Part shown: positions 16,547-28,357 of the stretch, piece by piece
How the letters are laid out: each line of letters opens with the position of its first letter
Numbering within the stretch: the stretch's first letter is position 1
From: Streptomyces sp. Go-475
Lineage (GTDB): Bacteria; Actinomycetota; Actinomycetes; Streptomycetales; Streptomycetaceae
Reading direction: 5' to 3'
Assembly: GCF_003330845.1 (NCBI RefSeq)
Contig: NZ_CP026121.1
Span: 5,499,501 to 5,563,500, forward strand
DNA length: 64,000 nucleotides
The notes under the pieces: model-generated
The model's input: the letters and a program-made list of their open reading frames with translations, nothing else
Told to the model about the DNA's origin: nothing
The model's database searches: none
Translations under genes and position numbers: made by a program

Positions 16547-18691
16547 TCAGCTGCGGTTGAGCTCGAACCACACCACCTTGCCCGTGCTGAGCCGGGTCGC
16601 GCCCCAGCGCCGGGCCAGCCGGTTCACCAGGTACAGCCCGCGTCCGCCCTCGTCGGTCGCCCGGGCCTGCCGCAGCCGCGGCAACTGCGGGACGTCGTCC
16701 CCGACTTCGCAGCGCAGCACGTCCGTGCGCAGCAGCCGCAGCGTGACCGGCCGGGACGCGTACCGCACGGCGTTCGTCACGACCTCGCTGACCAGCAGCT
16801 CCACGGAGTCGCTCAGCTCCTCCAGGCCCCAGCGCTGGAGCGCGCGCCGGGCCAGCCGGCGGGCCCGGCCGGGAGCGGCGTCCTCCGGCTCCAGGAACCA
16901 GTACGCCACATCGCTGGGCGCGATCCCGTCGAAGCGGGCGGCGAGCAGCGCGATGTCGTCGTCCCGGTCGCCCGGGCCGAGCATGTCGAGCACCTCGTCG
17001 CACAGCGCCTCCAGGGGCGGCGGATGGTCCGGCCCGGTGAGCTGCGCGGTCGCGGCGAGCTTCTCCCGCAGCTGCTCGATGCCGGTCCACACGTCCCTGA
17101 GGCGCGACTCGACCAGGCCGTCGGTGTACAGCAGCAGGGTCGCCCCGGCGGGCGCGTCCAGCTCGACCGCCTCGAAGTCGACGCCGCCGACCCCGATGGG
17201 CGCACCGGCCGGCACGCGCAGCACCTCGGCGCGGCCGCCCAGGTGGAGCAGGACGGGCGGCGGATGACCGGCGTTGGCGATGGTGATGCGGTGCGATACC
17301 GGGTCGTAGACGGCGTACAGGCAGGTCGCCATGCGGTCCACGCCGAGGCGCTGGGCCTGTTCGTCGAGGTGGTGCAGGACCTCCTGCGGCGGCAGGTCGA
17401 GCCCGGCGAGCGTCTGCGCCGTCGTGCGCAGCTGGCCCATGATGGCGGCCGACGTCATGGAGTGGCCCATCACGTCACCGACAACCAGGGCGACGCGGCT
17501 GCCCGGCAGCGGGATCGCGTCGTACCAGTCACCGCCGACCCGGGCGGTCTCCGCGGCCGGCAGGTACCGCGAGGCGAGCCGTACGCCCGTGGGGCGGGGC
17601 AGCGTCTCGGGCAGCATGGTGCGCTGCAGCTCGTCCGCGATGTAGGCCTCGCGGCCGTACAGCACGGCCTTGTCGATGCCGAGGGCGCTGTGCGTGGCCA
17701 GTTGCGCGGCCACCAGCAGGTCGTCCGGCTCGAAGGCGATGCGCTCGGGACGGCGCAGGAACAGCGCGGCACCGATCACCCGGCGCCGGCCGCGCAGCGG
17801 CGCGAGGATCGCGCGCTGTCCGTCCGGTACGCCGAATTCGCCGCCCTCGCCGAGCAGTTCCGGCAGTGCGGCGCGGGCGGCGGGAGCGTCGGTGAACACC
17901 GGGCGCACGCCCCGCAGGACCTCGGCGAGCGCGCTGCCGGGCCGGACCTCGCACAGCTCGGCGCCGACCGTGTCCAGTTCGTTCGGCTCGGGCTGCGCGG
18001 CCGGCAGGAAGCCGTTCTCGGTGTCGCGCTCCGCCGGTATCCGGTCGGTGCGGCGCAGCCGCAGCACGAGCGGGCCGGTGGGCCGCTCGTCGCCGACGGG
18101 CAGCGGGTCGCGCAGATAGACCAGGATCGCGTCGGAGAAGGTGGGCACGGTCGCCCGGCACAGCCCCATCACGATCTCGTCGAGGTCGATGCCGCGGGCG
18201 ATCCGCCGGGTGGCGGCCCCGACGAACCTGAGCCGGTCGCCGTCCCGCCGCATGGGCGTGGGCCGGCCCGGCGGCAGGCTCTGGCCGGAGCGGCGCTCCT
18301 GCCCGTCGGCGCTGGGCGCCTGCCGGTCCTGTTCGTCGGCCGGCTGCAGCGGAATGTGCTCGGGGGCGGGGCGCGGCCGAGGGGTGTCGCGCTCGGCGGT
18401 CTGCTCGGCACCCGGCTGGGAGTGCTCGGAGGCGGGGTCGCTCACGGTGTCCTTGCCCTTGCCGAACGGCGTGGAGGTGCCCGGCTCCGACGTGCCCGGC
18501 GTGAGGTGCGCCGTCGTGACCGGGGCGGTGACTTCGCCGCCGGAGCGGCTCTGTGCCGGTAAGGCGCCCGCGCCGGGCGCACGCGCCGGTGTCGAGGTAT
18601 GCACGAGCGCCCCGCGGGGGTCCGCGGGGTCGACGCCCGGCTGGGGGCGCTCGAAGGAGGTCGGCTGCTCCGTCACGCGTGTCGAATCCAT
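16547..18691 (-). CDS. SpoIIE-type PP2C phosphatase with GAF-like and HATPase domains
   Basis: A 714-residue signalling protein. The first 140 residues are a low-complexity Pro/Ser/Thr-rich tail. A PAS/GAF-like sensory region (FSDAILVYLRDPLP to LLVAAQLATHSALGIDKA) is followed by the SpoIIE phosphatase domain, with the metal-binding GGDWYDAIPLP and VVGDVMGHSM motifs and a late DDDIALLAARF. The C-terminal HATPase domain resembles anti-sigma kinases: ELLVSEVVTNAVRYA (N box) and DEGGRGLYLVNRLA (G box). Such proteins control anti-anti-sigma factor phosphorylation in Streptomyces stress and development. No sigma or antagonist gene adjoins it, so its partner must be encoded elsewhere. Confidence 0.9.
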   Translation of the reverse strand: MDSTRVTEQPTSFERPQPGVDPADPRGALVHTSTPARAPGAGALPAQSRSGGEVTAPVTTAHLTPGTSEPGTSTPFGKGKDTVSDPASEHSQPGAEQTAERDTPRPRPAPEHIPLQPADEQDRQAPSADGQERRSGQSLPPGRPTPMRRDGDRLRFVGAATRRIARGIDLDEIVMGLCRATVPTFSDAILVYLRDPLPVGDERPTGPLVLRLRRTDRIPAERDTENGFLPAAQPEPNELDTVGAELCEVRPGSALAEVLRGVRPVFTDAPAARAALPELLGEGGEFGVPDGQRAILAPLRGRRRVIGAALFLRRPERIAFEPDDLLVAAQLATHSALGIDKAVLYGREAYIADELQRTMLPETLPRPTGVRLASRYLPAAETARVGGDWYDAIPLPGSRVALVVGDVMGHSMTSAAIMGQLRTTAQTLAGLDLPPQEVLHHLDEQAQRLGVDRMATCLYAVYDPVSHRITIANAGHPPPVLLHLGGRAEVLRVPAGAPIGVGGVDFEAVELDAPAGATLLLYTDGLVESRLRDVWTGIEQLREKLAATAQLTGPDHPPPLEALCDEVLDMLGPGDRDDDIALLAARFDGIAPSDVAYWFLEPEDAAPGRARRLARRALQRWGLEELSDSVELLVSEVVTNAVRYASRPVTLRLLRTDVLRCEVGDDVPQLPRLRQARATDEGGRGLYLVNRLARRWGATRLSTGKVVWFELNRS

Positions 18692-19013
18692 CCGTCCGGG
18701 GCTGCGCGCCGCGCGCGCAGTTGGTCCCGCCGAAACTCCGATACCCGGAATACGTGCCCCAGGAACGGAATTCCCGCGTGGTCAGAGGTTGTTCCTGTGC
18801 CACCGGCGGACCGTCTGTGGCCCGCAGAGGCCGTCTGACGGCCCCTGGAGCCTGTGGCGCAGGCCCTGCCGGTGTTGCCCTCGTACCCCTCGCTCACGTC
18901 CTGCCGCCCCTCGGTGACGATCGGTCAAGCTCAGCGCGTGCTCCGGTAGTTGCCGCCGCGCGCCCTTGCGGAGGACGATCCTACGTTTCTTGCCCGGGGG
19001 CGCAGCAAGGGTC
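18692..19013. other. 322-base intergenic region
   Basis: No credible gene. It must contain the promoter for the SpoIIE-type phosphatase (minus strand) and the end of the DUF402 gene. I see neither a clear terminator nor an operator here. Confidence 0.5.
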
Positions 19014-19706
19014 TCATGAGGACAGATGCGCGGGCGTACGATCCCAGTCCTCCGGCAGTGACGGTACCCCCCAGGACGGATCCGGGCGCCAGTCCTGCCA
19101 GCCGTCCGAGAACGGCGGCCCCCAGGCGCGGATCACCTCCACCGCGGCCCGCCCCGCCGTCCGTACCTTTTCGGCCTGTTGGTCGTCCATCAGCCCGTCC
19201 CTCCGGGCCTGGGCGAACTCGTCCTCGTCGCGCCAGTGCCAACTGCGGTCCGGATGGACCGAGATGTCCAGGAAATGGTCCTCCGAGTCGACGCCGCCCG
19301 CCCAACGGGACAGCGGCTCCTCCAGGTTCACGTACCAGTTCTTGAACAGCCAGCCCGGCTCCCAGAACAGCCACACCGACCAGGGCTCGCCGGGCCGGGC
19401 GAGCTTCAGCACGCCCGTGCCGAACCACCGGTCGCGCTGCACGGCCCGCGGCTTGGTGTAGCGCGTCGGAAGCGGCTCCAGGTGCACGGGGGTGCCGTCG
19501 GCGAGCACGGGCTTCACGCACTCGGTGCCGGGCGCCAGCCACACGGCGAGCAGCTCCGCGTCGTCCCGTACGACGGTGACGGGGCGCGCGATGTGGATGT
19601 GCGTGCCGCCGTTCTCCCGGTACCGCCACAGGATCCGGCTCCCGGGTGCCCAGAAGCCCGCCGCACCACCCGTTTCCACGCGTCTCACCGCTCCACCGTC
19701 TGCCAT
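19014..19706 (-). CDS. DUF402 family protein (nucleoside phosphate hydrolase type)
   Basis: A 230-residue DUF402 protein. Characteristic residues are visible in YTKPRAVQRDRWFGTGVLKL, PWSVWLFWEPGWLFKNWYVN, SEDHFLDISVHPDRSWHWRDEDEFAQA, the last two being the family's paired Trp-rich and acidic metal-binding motifs. Characterised relatives (FomD, staphylococcal Ntdp) are metal-dependent hydrolases of nucleoside di/triphosphates or nucleotide-linked substrates. The true substrate here is unknown. It lies between the phosphatase gene and fumC, reading the same way, with sizeable gaps, so it is likely its own unit. Confidence 0.82.
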   Translation of the reverse strand: MADGGAVRRVETGGAAGFWAPGSRILWRYRENGGTHIHIARPVTVVRDDAELLAVWLAPGTECVKPVLADGTPVHLEPLPTRYTKPRAVQRDRWFGTGVLKLARPGEPWSVWLFWEPGWLFKNWYVNLEEPLSRWAGGVDSEDHFLDISVHPDRSWHWRDEDEFAQARRDGLMDDQQAEKVRTAGRAAVEVIRAWGPPFSDGWQDWRPDPSWGVPSLPEDWDRTPAHLSS

Positions 19707-19789
19707 GCACAGATATTAGGTGCCATAGGCATACGACGCTGCGGCGCGTGTCACGGTTCACGCGCCGGGCGTACGTGCGCCGCGAAACG

Positions 19790-21193
19790 TCACGGGTGCG
19801 TCATCCGCAGGACATCCAGCGCCTCGTCGAGCTGCTCCCGGGTCAGGTCCCCGCGCTCCACGTACCCGCTGTCGAGGACGACCTGACGGATCGTCTTCTC
19901 CTCGGCCATGGCCTTCTTGGCGACCTTCGCGGCCTCCTCGTATCCGATGTACTTGTTGAGCGGCGTCACGACGGAGGGGGAGGACTCGGCGTACTCCCGT
20001 GCGCGCTCGCGGTTCGCGGTGATGCCGTCGACGGTGCGGTCGGCGAGCAGCCGCGTCACGTTGGAGAGCAGCCGGATCGACTCCAGCACGTTCTTCGCGA
20101 TGACCGGCAGCATCACGTTGAGCTCGAAGTTCCCGGCGGCGCCCGCGGTGGCGACGGTGGCGTCGTTGCCGACGACCTGCGCGCACACCATGAGCACGGC
20201 CTCGGGAATGACCGGGTTCACCTTGCCCGGCATGATCGAGGAGCCGGGCTGGAGGTCGGGCAGGGTGATCTCGGCGAGGCCCGTGCGCGGCCCGGAGGAC
20301 ATCCACCGCAGGTCGTTGGCGATCTTCGTCAGGCCGACGGCGATGGTCCGCAGCTGCCCGCTGGTCTCGACGATGCCGTCCCGGGCGCCCTGCGCCTCGA
20401 AGTGGTCCCGCGCCTCGGTGAGGGGCAGCCCGGTGGTGCGGGCGACCTCCTCGATGACGGCGGCGGAGAAGCCGGGCGGGGTGTTGATGCCGGTGCCGAC
20501 GGCCGTACCGCCGAGGGGGAGTTCGGCGAGCCGGGGCAGGGACGCCTGGAGCCGCTCGACCCCGTGCCGCATCTGGGCGGCGTACCCGCCGAACTCCTGG
20601 CCCAGCGTCACGGGCGTGGCGTCCATCAGGTGCGTCCGCCCCGACTTCACGACGTCCGCGAACTCCTCGGCCTTGCGCTCCAGGGAGGCGGCGAGGTGCT
20701 CCAGCGCCGGGACCAGGTCGCGCGTCACCGCGGCGGTGGCGGCGATGTGGATGGAGGACGGGAAGACGTCGTTGGACGACTGGGAGGCGTTGACGTCGTC
20801 GTTCGGGTGCACGGGACGCCCGAGCCGCTCGGTCGCCAGGGTGGCGATGACCTCGTTGGTGTTCATGTTGGACGAGGTACCGGACCCGGTCTGGAACACG
20901 TCGACGGGGAAGTGCTCGTCCCACCTGCCCTCGGCGACCTCCCCGGCCGCGTCCTGGATAGCCTGGGCGACGTCCTTGTCCAGGACCCCCAGCTCGGCGT
21001 TGACCTTGGCCGCCGCGCCCTTGATCCGGGCCAGCGCCTCGATGTGTGCCCGCTCGATGCGCTGCCCGGAGACGGGGAAGTTCTCCACGGCCCGCTGGGT
21101 CTGGGCCCGCCACTTGGCGTGGGCGGGCACTCGGACCTCGCCCATGGAGTCGTGCTCGGTGCGGTACTCGGTCCTGTCCTGCTCGTCGGTCAT
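19790..21193 (-). CDS. fumC: class II fumarate hydratase
   Basis: A 467-residue oxygen-stable fumarase of the TCA cycle (fumarate to L-malate). The superfamily signature [11 protein letters not shown] carries the mobile catalytic Ser loop. The other conserved blocks are [14 protein letters not shown] (B site region), [12 protein letters not shown] and [12 protein letters not shown]. Full length compared with homologues. It sits 78 bases downstream of a class I fumarase gene on the same strand, so the two isozymes may share a transcript. Some Streptomyces have this same pairing. Confidence 0.95.
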   Translation of the reverse strand: MTDEQDRTEYRTEHDSMGEVRVPAHAKWRAQTQRAVENFPVSGQRIERAHIEALARIKGAAAKVNAELGVLDKDVAQAIQDAAGEVAEGRWDEHFPVDVFQTGSGTSSNMNTNEVIATLATERLGRPVHPNDDVNASQSSNDVFPSSIHIAATAAVTRDLVPALEHLAASLERKAEEFADVVKSGRTHLMDATPVTLGQEFGGYAAQMRHGVERLQASLPRLAELPLGGTAVGTGINTPPGFSAAVIEEVARTTGLPLTEARDHFEAQGARDGIVETSGQLRTIAVGLTKIANDLRWMSSGPRTGLAEITLPDLQPGSSIMPGKVNPVIPEAVLMVCAQVVGNDATVATAGAAGNFELNVMLPVIAKNVLESIRLLSNVTRLLADRTVDGITANRERAREYAESSPSVVTPLNKYIGYEEAAKVAKKAMAEEKTIRQVVLDSGYVERGDLTREQLDEALDVLRMTHP

Positions 21194-21271
21194 CGACGAT
21201 CACCTCCACGTGTCACAGCGCCAGCGCCGCGACCACTGTTCCCCGTGGAGGCGATTCGTCACCGGCCTTTC

Positions 21272-22942
<1,671 letters not shown>

Positions 22943-23122
22943 CTCAGCCCATTCCTCACTCTGCGGACGGCGGCCCGCCTCCATCGGCGAGCGCCCACCA
23001 GAGTAGAACCCCGCCGGTGGCCGTGAGCTCGTGAGGTAAGGCTCAGTTCGTCACAGTCGGCCGGGACGCGGGTCCGTCCCCGGGGGGTGTCGCGATCTAT
23101 CGTGTTTCGGTACGCTGCTGTC

Positions 23123-23842
23123 GTGGACCTTCAGAAGCAGGACCCTCACACGCAGGCCGACCCTCGCACGCAGGCCGCGCCCGCCGTCTCCGAGCTCCGC
23201 GCCTCCGACGCCGAGCGCGACCGGATCGCCGACATCCTGCACGACGCCCTCGCCGAGGGCCGGCTCACCGTGGACGAGCACGCCGAGCGGGTCGAGGGGG
23301 TGCTGCGCGCCAAGACGGTCGGTGAGCTGGAGGTCTTCATACGGGACCTGCCCGCGGCCCACCGCCGGGGCCCCGGCCCGGCCCCGAGCCCGGCCCCCCA
23401 CCGCCCCACGGCCGGCGCCATCCCGATCGAGCCGGACGACAACGTCGTCGCGATCTTCAGCGGCGCCGTCCGCAAGGGCCGCTGGCGCGCGGGCCGCCGG
23501 ATCCACGCCTACGCGATCTTCGGCAGCGTCGAGATCGACCTCAGCGAGGCCCTCTTCGACCACCAGCAGGTCGTCGTCAAGTCCTTCGCGATATTCGGCA
23601 GCGTCGACATCCGCGTCCCGGAGAACGTGTCGCTGCGCGGCATCGGCGGCGGCGTGCTCGGCAGCTTCGAGGTCGACACCCTCGACTCGGGCGAACCGGA
23701 GGCCCCGGTCGTCTACGTCGACGGGTGGGCCGTCATGGGCAGCGTCGAGGCGCGGCCCCGGCGCGGCAAGGTCGTCGCGGACATCCTGGACCGGGTGCAG
23801 CGCAAGGCCGACAAGAGTTTGCGCAAACACCTGGGGCATTGA
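23123..23842 (+). CDS. DUF1707 protein with C-terminal cell-wall-active antibiotic response domain
   Basis: A 239-residue protein. The N-terminal DUF1707 reads ELRASDAERDRIADILHDAL then AEGRLTVDEHAERVEGVLRAKT and GELEVFIRDLP. A Pro-rich linker leads to a beta-rich LiaF/DUF2154-like region with twice-repeated FGSVEIDLSEA and FGSVDIRVPENV. Many actinobacteria combine these domains; functions are poorly known but a link to envelope stress is often proposed. The GTG at 23123 is chosen because TACGCT lies seven bases upstream, as in a leaderless transcript; a GTG at 23087 in the same frame would be an alternative. Confidence 0.82.
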   Translation: MDLQKQDPHTQADPRTQAAPAVSELRASDAERDRIADILHDALAEGRLTVDEHAERVEGVLRAKTVGELEVFIRDLPAAHRRGPGPAPSPAPHRPTAGAIPIEPDDNVVAIFSGAVRKGRWRAGRRIHAYAIFGSVEIDLSEALFDHQQVVVKSFAIFGSVDIRVPENVSLRGIGGGVLGSFEVDTLDSGEPEAPVVYVDGWAVMGSVEARPRRGKVVADILDRVQRKADKSLRKHLGH

Positions 23843-23956
23843 CAGTCGCGAATCCCCCGAAACCGGCGGTTCGGAACTCAGTGCATAGGCGCGCGCACAG
23901 CGGGTAGGCCTTGCTGCATCGTCTCTCGCTCGCGAAGCCGTCGTCAGGAGTAGACC

Positions 23957-24334
23957 GTGCTGCAACCGCCGCATTCGTCCCTGCAGGTCGCTGCCGTTCC
24001 GGCCCCGCGGGTGCCAGCGCGAGACAGGGATCAGGACGCCCCGTGGCACACCGAGGCGGTGTGCCGGCGTGACGAGGCCGGGCTGTTCTTCGCCCCCTCC
24101 AAGGAGCCCACGGCCGCCCGGCTCTCCCGGGAGGAGGCGGCGAAACGGGTCTGCGCCCGCTGTCCGGTCATGGTCGAATGCCGCGAGCACGCCCTGCTCC
24201 AGCCCGAGCCCTACGGCGTCTGGGGCGGCCTCACCGCCGCCGAGCGCCGCGTGGTCCTGGCCCGGCGGCGCCGCCGCGACCTGGAGCTGAAGAAGACGGC
24301 TCGCTCGGCGAACCGCATAGCGGCCGCCGGCTGA
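23957..24334 (+). CDS. wblI: WhiB-family iron-sulphur regulator
   Basis: A 125-residue WhiB-like protein. Cluster ligands are Cys in EAVCRRDEAGLFF and the pair in VCARCPVMVECREHAL (CxxC plus a Cys five residues on). The family GVWGG turn occurs in PYGVWGGLTAAERR, and a basic tail (RRRRRDLELKKTARS) follows for DNA contact. WhiB proteins bind a 4Fe-4S cluster and usually act with a primary sigma factor. The symbol is assigned from position between fumarase and glpX, as for wblI in S. coelicolor by memory, and should be treated as provisional. Confidence 0.88.
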   Translation: MLQPPHSSLQVAAVPAPRVPARDRDQDAPWHTEAVCRRDEAGLFFAPSKEPTAARLSREEAAKRVCARCPVMVECREHALLQPEPYGVWGGLTAAERRVVLARRRRRDLELKKTARSANRIAAAG

Positions 24335-24348
24335 CGGTCGACAGCACG

Positions 24349-24388
24349 ACGAAAGGGCGTCCCCACCGCACCGGGGACGCCCTTCGTG
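24349..24388. terminator. bidirectional hairpin between wblI and glpX
   Basis: AAGGGCGTCCCC pairs with GGGGACGCCCTT across an 8-base loop between two convergent stops. Confidence 0.8.
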
Positions 24389-24395
24389 CCACCGG

Positions 24396-25430
24396 CTACT
24401 TGCCCTTGTCGAAGTCGATCGCGCTGTACGCCCGCAGCTTGGACAGCCGGTGCTCCGAATCGATCCTGCGCACCGTGCCCGACCGCGAGCGCATCACGAT
24501 CGAGTCGGTCGTCGCCGTCTCCGCCCGGTAGCGCACGCCCCGCAGCAGCTCACCGTCGGTGATGCCGGTCGCCACGAAGAACACGTTCTCGCCGGTGACC
24601 AGGTCCTCCGTCGTCAGCACCCGGTCGAGGTCGTGCCCCGCGTCGATCGCCCGCTGCCGCTCCTCGTCGTCCTTCGGCCACAGCTTGCCCTGGATCGTGC
24701 CGCCCAGGCACTTCACGGCGCAGGCCGAGATGATGCCCTCGGGCGTGCCGCCGATGCCGAGCAGCAGATCGACCCCGGTGCCCTCCCGCAGCGCCAGGAT
24801 CGAGCCGGCCACATCGCCGTCGGAGATCAGCTTGATGCGCGCACCGGTGTCCCGGATCTCCTTGATGATGCCCTCGTGCCGCGGCCGGTCCAGGATCACC
24901 ACCGTGACGTCCTCGGGCGCGGACCGCTTGGCCTTCGCGACCCGGCGGATGTTCACCGACACCGGCGCGTTGATGTCGACGAAGTCGGCCGCCTCCGGCC
25001 CGGTGACCAGCTTGTCCATGTAGAAGACGGCGGACGGGTCGAACATCGACCCGCGCTCGGCGGCGGCCAGCACCGCGATCGCGTTGGTCATGCCCTTGGC
25101 GGTCAGCGTGGTGCCGTCGATCGGGTCGACGGCGATGTCGCACTCGGGCCCGGTGCCGTCGCCCACGCGCTCCCCGTTGAACAGCATCGGGGCCTCGTCC
25201 TTCTCGCCCTCGCCGATGACGACGACGCCGTTCATCGAGACGGTGGAGACGAGGGTCCGCATGGCACGCACCGCGGCACCGTCGGCGCCGTTCTTGTCAC
25301 CGCGTCCGACCCAGCGGCCCGCGGCCATCGCCGCCGCCTCGGTGACCCGGACCAGTTCCAGGGCGAGGTTGCGGTCGGGAGCCTCGGAGGGCACATCCAG
25401 TTCGGACGGCAAGTGATGATGCTCGGTCAT
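24396..25430 (-). CDS. glpX: class II fructose-1,6-bisphosphatase
   Basis: A 344-residue GlpX-type fructose-1,6-bisphosphatase, the gluconeogenic phosphatase of actinobacteria. Metal-binding and catalytic blocks are present: [31 protein letters not shown] and [17 protein letters not shown]. The start [12 protein letters not shown] gives the usual short tail. It stands alone, divergent from the DUF4245 gene, and ends at a hairpin shared with wblI. Confidence 0.95.
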   Translation of the reverse strand: MTEHHHLPSELDVPSEAPDRNLALELVRVTEAAAMAAGRWVGRGDKNGADGAAVRAMRTLVSTVSMNGVVVIGEGEKDEAPMLFNGERVGDGTGPECDIAVDPIDGTTLTAKGMTNAIAVLAAAERGSMFDPSAVFYMDKLVTGPEAADFVDINAPVSVNIRRVAKAKRSAPEDVTVVILDRPRHEGIIKEIRDTGARIKLISDGDVAGSILALREGTGVDLLLGIGGTPEGIISACAVKCLGGTIQGKLWPKDDEERQRAIDAGHDLDRVLTTEDLVTGENVFFVATGITDGELLRGVRYRAETATTDSIVMRSRSGTVRRIDSEHRLSKLRAYSAIDFDKGK

Positions 25431-25558
25431 CGGAGCGCACCTTTCTGTACGACGACGGCCGGATGAGGGTGTTGTTCGCCCGACTCTATCGCCGAGCCCG
25501 CAAAATGAGCAGGGGCCCCCACGGATGAGCGCCGCCGAGACCTGCGACGATAGGGGGC

Positions 25559-26083
25559 GTGGCAGGCACGAACGGCAAGCAGAAGACGGCTCGGGACATG
25601 ATCCTCTCGATGGGGGTCATCGTCCTCGTGGCGGGCGTCATATACCTCTTCATCCCGCACGACGACAGTCCGCCCGACCTCAAGCGCGTCGACTACCGGG
25701 TCGAGCTGCTCACGGCACGCCGCGCCGCCCCGTACCCCGTCGCCGCGCCCCAGGGGCTGCCCGACACCTGGAAGGCCACCTCCGTCCGTTACCAGGCCGA
25801 CGAGTTCGACACCTGGCACCTCGGCTTCCACGACCCCGAAGGGGAGTACGTGGCGGTCGAGCAGTCCACTCAGCGGCGCCCCGTCTTCCTCGACGAGGCC
25901 ACGCAGGGCGCGCGGGAGACCGGGAAGACCGAGGAGATCGACGGCCGGACGTGGACCCGCTGGGAGGGCGGCCGGTACGACGCGCTGGTCCTGGAGGGCA
26001 CCAAGGGCTCGACCACGGTCGTCACGGGCACCGCGTCGTTCGCGCAGCTGACGAAGATGGCGGAGGCGCTGGAGACGAAGTGA
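25559..26083 (+). CDS. DUF4245 single-pass membrane protein
   Basis: A 174-residue protein: short basic cytosolic tail, one membrane helix ([19 protein letters not shown]), and an extracytoplasmic domain with [18 protein letters not shown] and [23 protein letters not shown]. These blocks are typical of actinobacterial DUF4245, whose function is unknown. The GTG at 25559 lies just after CGATAG, a likely -10, so the message may be leaderless. It is divergent from glpX, an arrangement I recall from other Streptomyces, and ends in a strong hairpin. Confidence 0.82.
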   Translation: MAGTNGKQKTARDMILSMGVIVLVAGVIYLFIPHDDSPPDLKRVDYRVELLTARRAAPYPVAAPQGLPDTWKATSVRYQADEFDTWHLGFHDPEGEYVAVEQSTQRRPVFLDEATQGARETGKTEEIDGRTWTRWEGGRYDALVLEGTKGSTTVVTGTASFAQLTKMAEALETK

Positions 26084-26099
26084 GACCGCAGCGCGCATG

Positions 26100-26132
26100 A
26101 GAAAGGCCCCCGGCTGTACCGGGGGCCTTTCT
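26100..26132. terminator. bidirectional hairpin
   Basis: AGAAAGGCCCCCGG pairs with CCGGGGGCCTTTCT across a 5-base loop; the A and T flanks make it serve either strand. Confidence 0.85.
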
Positions 26133-26144
26133 CGTGTACGTCGG

Positions 26145-26735
26145 TCAGACGGTGGTGACGACCTGGTCGAACTCCAGGCGCGGGGAGCGCGGGTACCAGG
26201 CGTCCGGGCCCGGGCGGCCGATGTTGACGACCATCAGCGGGGTGTGGTCGTCGTCCAGGAACTCCTTGCGCACGCCCTCGAAGTCGAAGCCGGTCATCGG
26301 GCCGGCGGCCAGACCGGCGGCGCGGACGCCGACGATGAAGTACGCGGCCTGCAGGGCGGCGTTCAGCGCGGCGGCGCTCTCGCGCGCGGGGCGCTCGGCG
26401 AAGAAGGCGTCCTTGGCCTGCGGGAAGGCCGGGAACAGGTGCGGCAGCTCCTCGTGGAACTCGTTGTCCGCGGAGAGGATCGCGACCAGCGGGGCGCTCG
26501 CGGTCTTGGCGCGGTTGCCCTCGGCCATGTGCCCGACGAGGCGCTCGCGGGCCTCGGGGGAGCGGACCAGGGTGATGCGCAGCGGGGTCTGGTTGAAGGC
26601 GGTCGGGCCGTACTTGACCAGGTCGTAGATCGCCTGCACCTGCTCGTCGGTCACCGGCTCGTCGGTGAAGGTGTTGGCGGTGCGGGCCTCGCGGAACAGG
26701 AGGTCCTGGGCTGCGGGGTCAAGGACGAGGGACAT
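26145..26735 (-). CDS. malonic semialdehyde reductase-like nitroreductase
   Basis: A 196-residue FMN enzyme of the nitroreductase fold, closest by eye to the RutE/HadB group (malonic semialdehyde reductase, 196 residues). Visible blocks are DLVKYGPTAFNQTPLRITLVRS (FMN and dimer contacts), ALNAALQAAYFIVGVRAAGLAAGPMTGFD, and the C-terminal NIGRPGPDAWYPRSPRLEFDQVV. The start at 26735 (MSLVLDPA) is preferred over an upstream ATG that would overlap the promoter. A sigma-70-type promoter lies 50 bases upstream. There are no rut genes around it, so a role in general aldehyde or quinone reduction is equally possible. Confidence 0.82.
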   Translation of the reverse strand: MSLVLDPAAQDLLFREARTANTFTDEPVTDEQVQAIYDLVKYGPTAFNQTPLRITLVRSPEARERLVGHMAEGNRAKTASAPLVAILSADNEFHEELPHLFPAFPQAKDAFFAERPARESAAALNAALQAAYFIVGVRAAGLAAGPMTGFDFEGVRKEFLDDDHTPLMVVNIGRPGPDAWYPRSPRLEFDQVVTTV

Positions 26736-26782
26736 GGATGCACTTTCTCGCGTCTGGTCCGGGAGATCGGCTGACGTCTTCG

Positions 26783-26811
26783 ACCGTACGCGAATGAAGT
26801 TCAACGTTCAA
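26783..26811 (-). promoter_or_regulatory. promoter of the nitroreductase gene
   Basis: On the minus strand TTGAAC (-35) and TACGGT (-10) are separated by exactly 17 bases. A direct repeat GTTGAAC overlaps the -35 box and could be an operator half. Confidence 0.6.
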
Positions 26812-26857
26812 CTAAGAGTGGGGTGTCATAGGTCACCCTCGCACCGCACCACCGGGA

Positions 26858-27103
26858 CTACTCGGCGTCCTCGTCCTCCGCGGCCTCCTCCGCCAGCGCC
26901 GCGTCCAGCCGCGCCCGGGCCCCGTCCAGCCAGCGCCGGCACACCTTGGCCAGCTCCTCGCCCCGCTCCCAGAGCGCGAGGGACTCCTCCAGCGTCGTAC
27001 CGCCCGCCTCCAGACGGCGGACGACCTCGATCAGCTCGTCCCGCGCCTGCTCGTACCCGAGCGCCTCGTCCGTGCCCGGCGCCTGTTCCACCTCGCTGGT
27101 CAT
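26858..27103 (-). CDS. xseB: exodeoxyribonuclease VII small subunit
   Basis: An 81-residue XseB, the helical subunit that decorates XseA in the ssDNA-degrading exonuclease VII. The signature [20 protein letters not shown] followed by [25 protein letters not shown] is complete. The acidic tail [10 protein letters not shown] is typical of Streptomyces. It is nine bases downstream of xseA and co-transcribed. Confidence 0.94.
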   Translation of the reverse strand: MTSEVEQAPGTDEALGYEQARDELIEVVRRLEAGGTTLEESLALWERGEELAKVCRRWLDGARARLDAALAEEAAEDEDAE

Positions 27104-27112
27104 CCACCCACC

Positions 27113-28321
27113 CTATGTGTCCACTCGTACGGAGAACTCACCCTCGGAGACCCGCGCGCGCAGGGTCTCGCCGGCCGCCACCTCGCCGGGGTCGCGGACC
27201 GCGTGCCCGTCCGCCTTCTGCAGCACGGCGTACCCGCGCTTCAGGGTCGCGGCGGGGGAGAGGGCCACCACGCGCGCGTGCGTGTGCGTCAGCTCGGAGT
27301 CGGCGCGGTCCAGCTGGTGCCGCAGGCAGCGCCGGCCGCGGTCGAGCAGGTCCGCCACGTGGTCGGCGCGCTCGTCGATCATCCGGTGCGGGTCCTGTAT
27401 CGACGGCCGCGCGAGCGCGTGCGCCAGGCCGCGCTCCTCCCGGTCCAGCAGCGCCGCCACGCACCGCCGCGCCCGGTCCCGCAGCAGCCGCACCCGCTCG
27501 TACTCCTCGCCGACGTCCGGTACGACCTTCTTGGCGGCGTCGGTCGGGGTGGAGGCGCGCAGGTCCGCCACGTGATCCAGGAGCGGGTTGTCGGGCTCGT
27601 GGCCGATGGCCGAGACCACGGGCGTACGGCACTGCGCGACCGTCCGGACCAGCTGCTCGTCGGAGAACGGCAGCAGGTCCTCCACGCTGCCGCCGCCGCG
27701 CGCGACGATGATCACGTCCACGTCGTCGATCGCGTCGAGCTCCTTCACGGCCTGCACGACCTGCGGTACGGCGTGCACGCCCTGCACGGCGACGTTGCGC
27801 ACCTCGAAGCGGACGGCGGGCCAGCGGTGCCGGGCGTTCTCCAGCACGTCCCGCTCGGCGGCCGAGGCCCGTCCGCAGACCAGCCCGATCAGCTGCGGCA
27901 GGAACGGCAGCGGCTTCTTGCGCTCCGGCGCGAACAGGCCCTCCCGCGCCAGGGCCTTCTTCAGCTGCTCCAGCCGCGCGAGCAGCTCCCCGACGCCCAC
28001 GGGCCTTATCTCGGTGGCCCGCAGCGACAGCTGCCCCCGCGGGGCGTACCACTCGGGCTTCGCCAGGACGACGACCCGGGCACCCTCGCTGACCACGTCC
28101 GCGACGGCGTCGAACACCTGCCGGTAGCAGGTCACGCTGACGGAGATGTCGTACGAGGGGTCCCGCAGCGTCAGGAACACCACACCGGCGCCCGGCCGCC
28201 GCGACAACTGAGTGATCTGCCCCTCGACCCACACCGCCCCGAGCCGGTCGATCCACCCCCCGATGAGCCGCGACACCTCACCGACGGGCAGCGGGGACTC
28301 CGGAGTCGTGTTCACAGCCAT
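27113..28321 (-). CDS. xseA: exodeoxyribonuclease VII large subunit
   Basis: A 402-residue catalytic subunit of exonuclease VII. The N-terminal OB-fold ([30 protein letters not shown]) is followed by the catalytic domain with [23 protein letters not shown] and [27 protein letters not shown], the diagnostic blocks of XseA. A long helical arm ([20 protein letters not shown] and onward) and the C-terminal beta segment ([14 protein letters not shown]) complete it. The ATG at 28321 was chosen over an upstream one at 28351. Operon with xseB. Confidence 0.95.
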   Translation of the reverse strand: MAVNTTPESPLPVGEVSRLIGGWIDRLGAVWVEGQITQLSRRPGAGVVFLTLRDPSYDISVSVTCYRQVFDAVADVVSEGARVVVLAKPEWYAPRGQLSLRATEIRPVGVGELLARLEQLKKALAREGLFAPERKKPLPFLPQLIGLVCGRASAAERDVLENARHRWPAVRFEVRNVAVQGVHAVPQVVQAVKELDAIDDVDVIIVARGGGSVEDLLPFSDEQLVRTVAQCRTPVVSAIGHEPDNPLLDHVADLRASTPTDAAKKVVPDVGEEYERVRLLRDRARRCVAALLDREERGLAHALARPSIQDPHRMIDERADHVADLLDRGRRCLRHQLDRADSELTHTHARVVALSPAATLKRGYAVLQKADGHAVRDPGEVAAGETLRARVSEGEFSVRVDT

Positions 28322-28357
28322 GCCCGCGAGCGTAGTGGCCACCACCGACAATCCCGA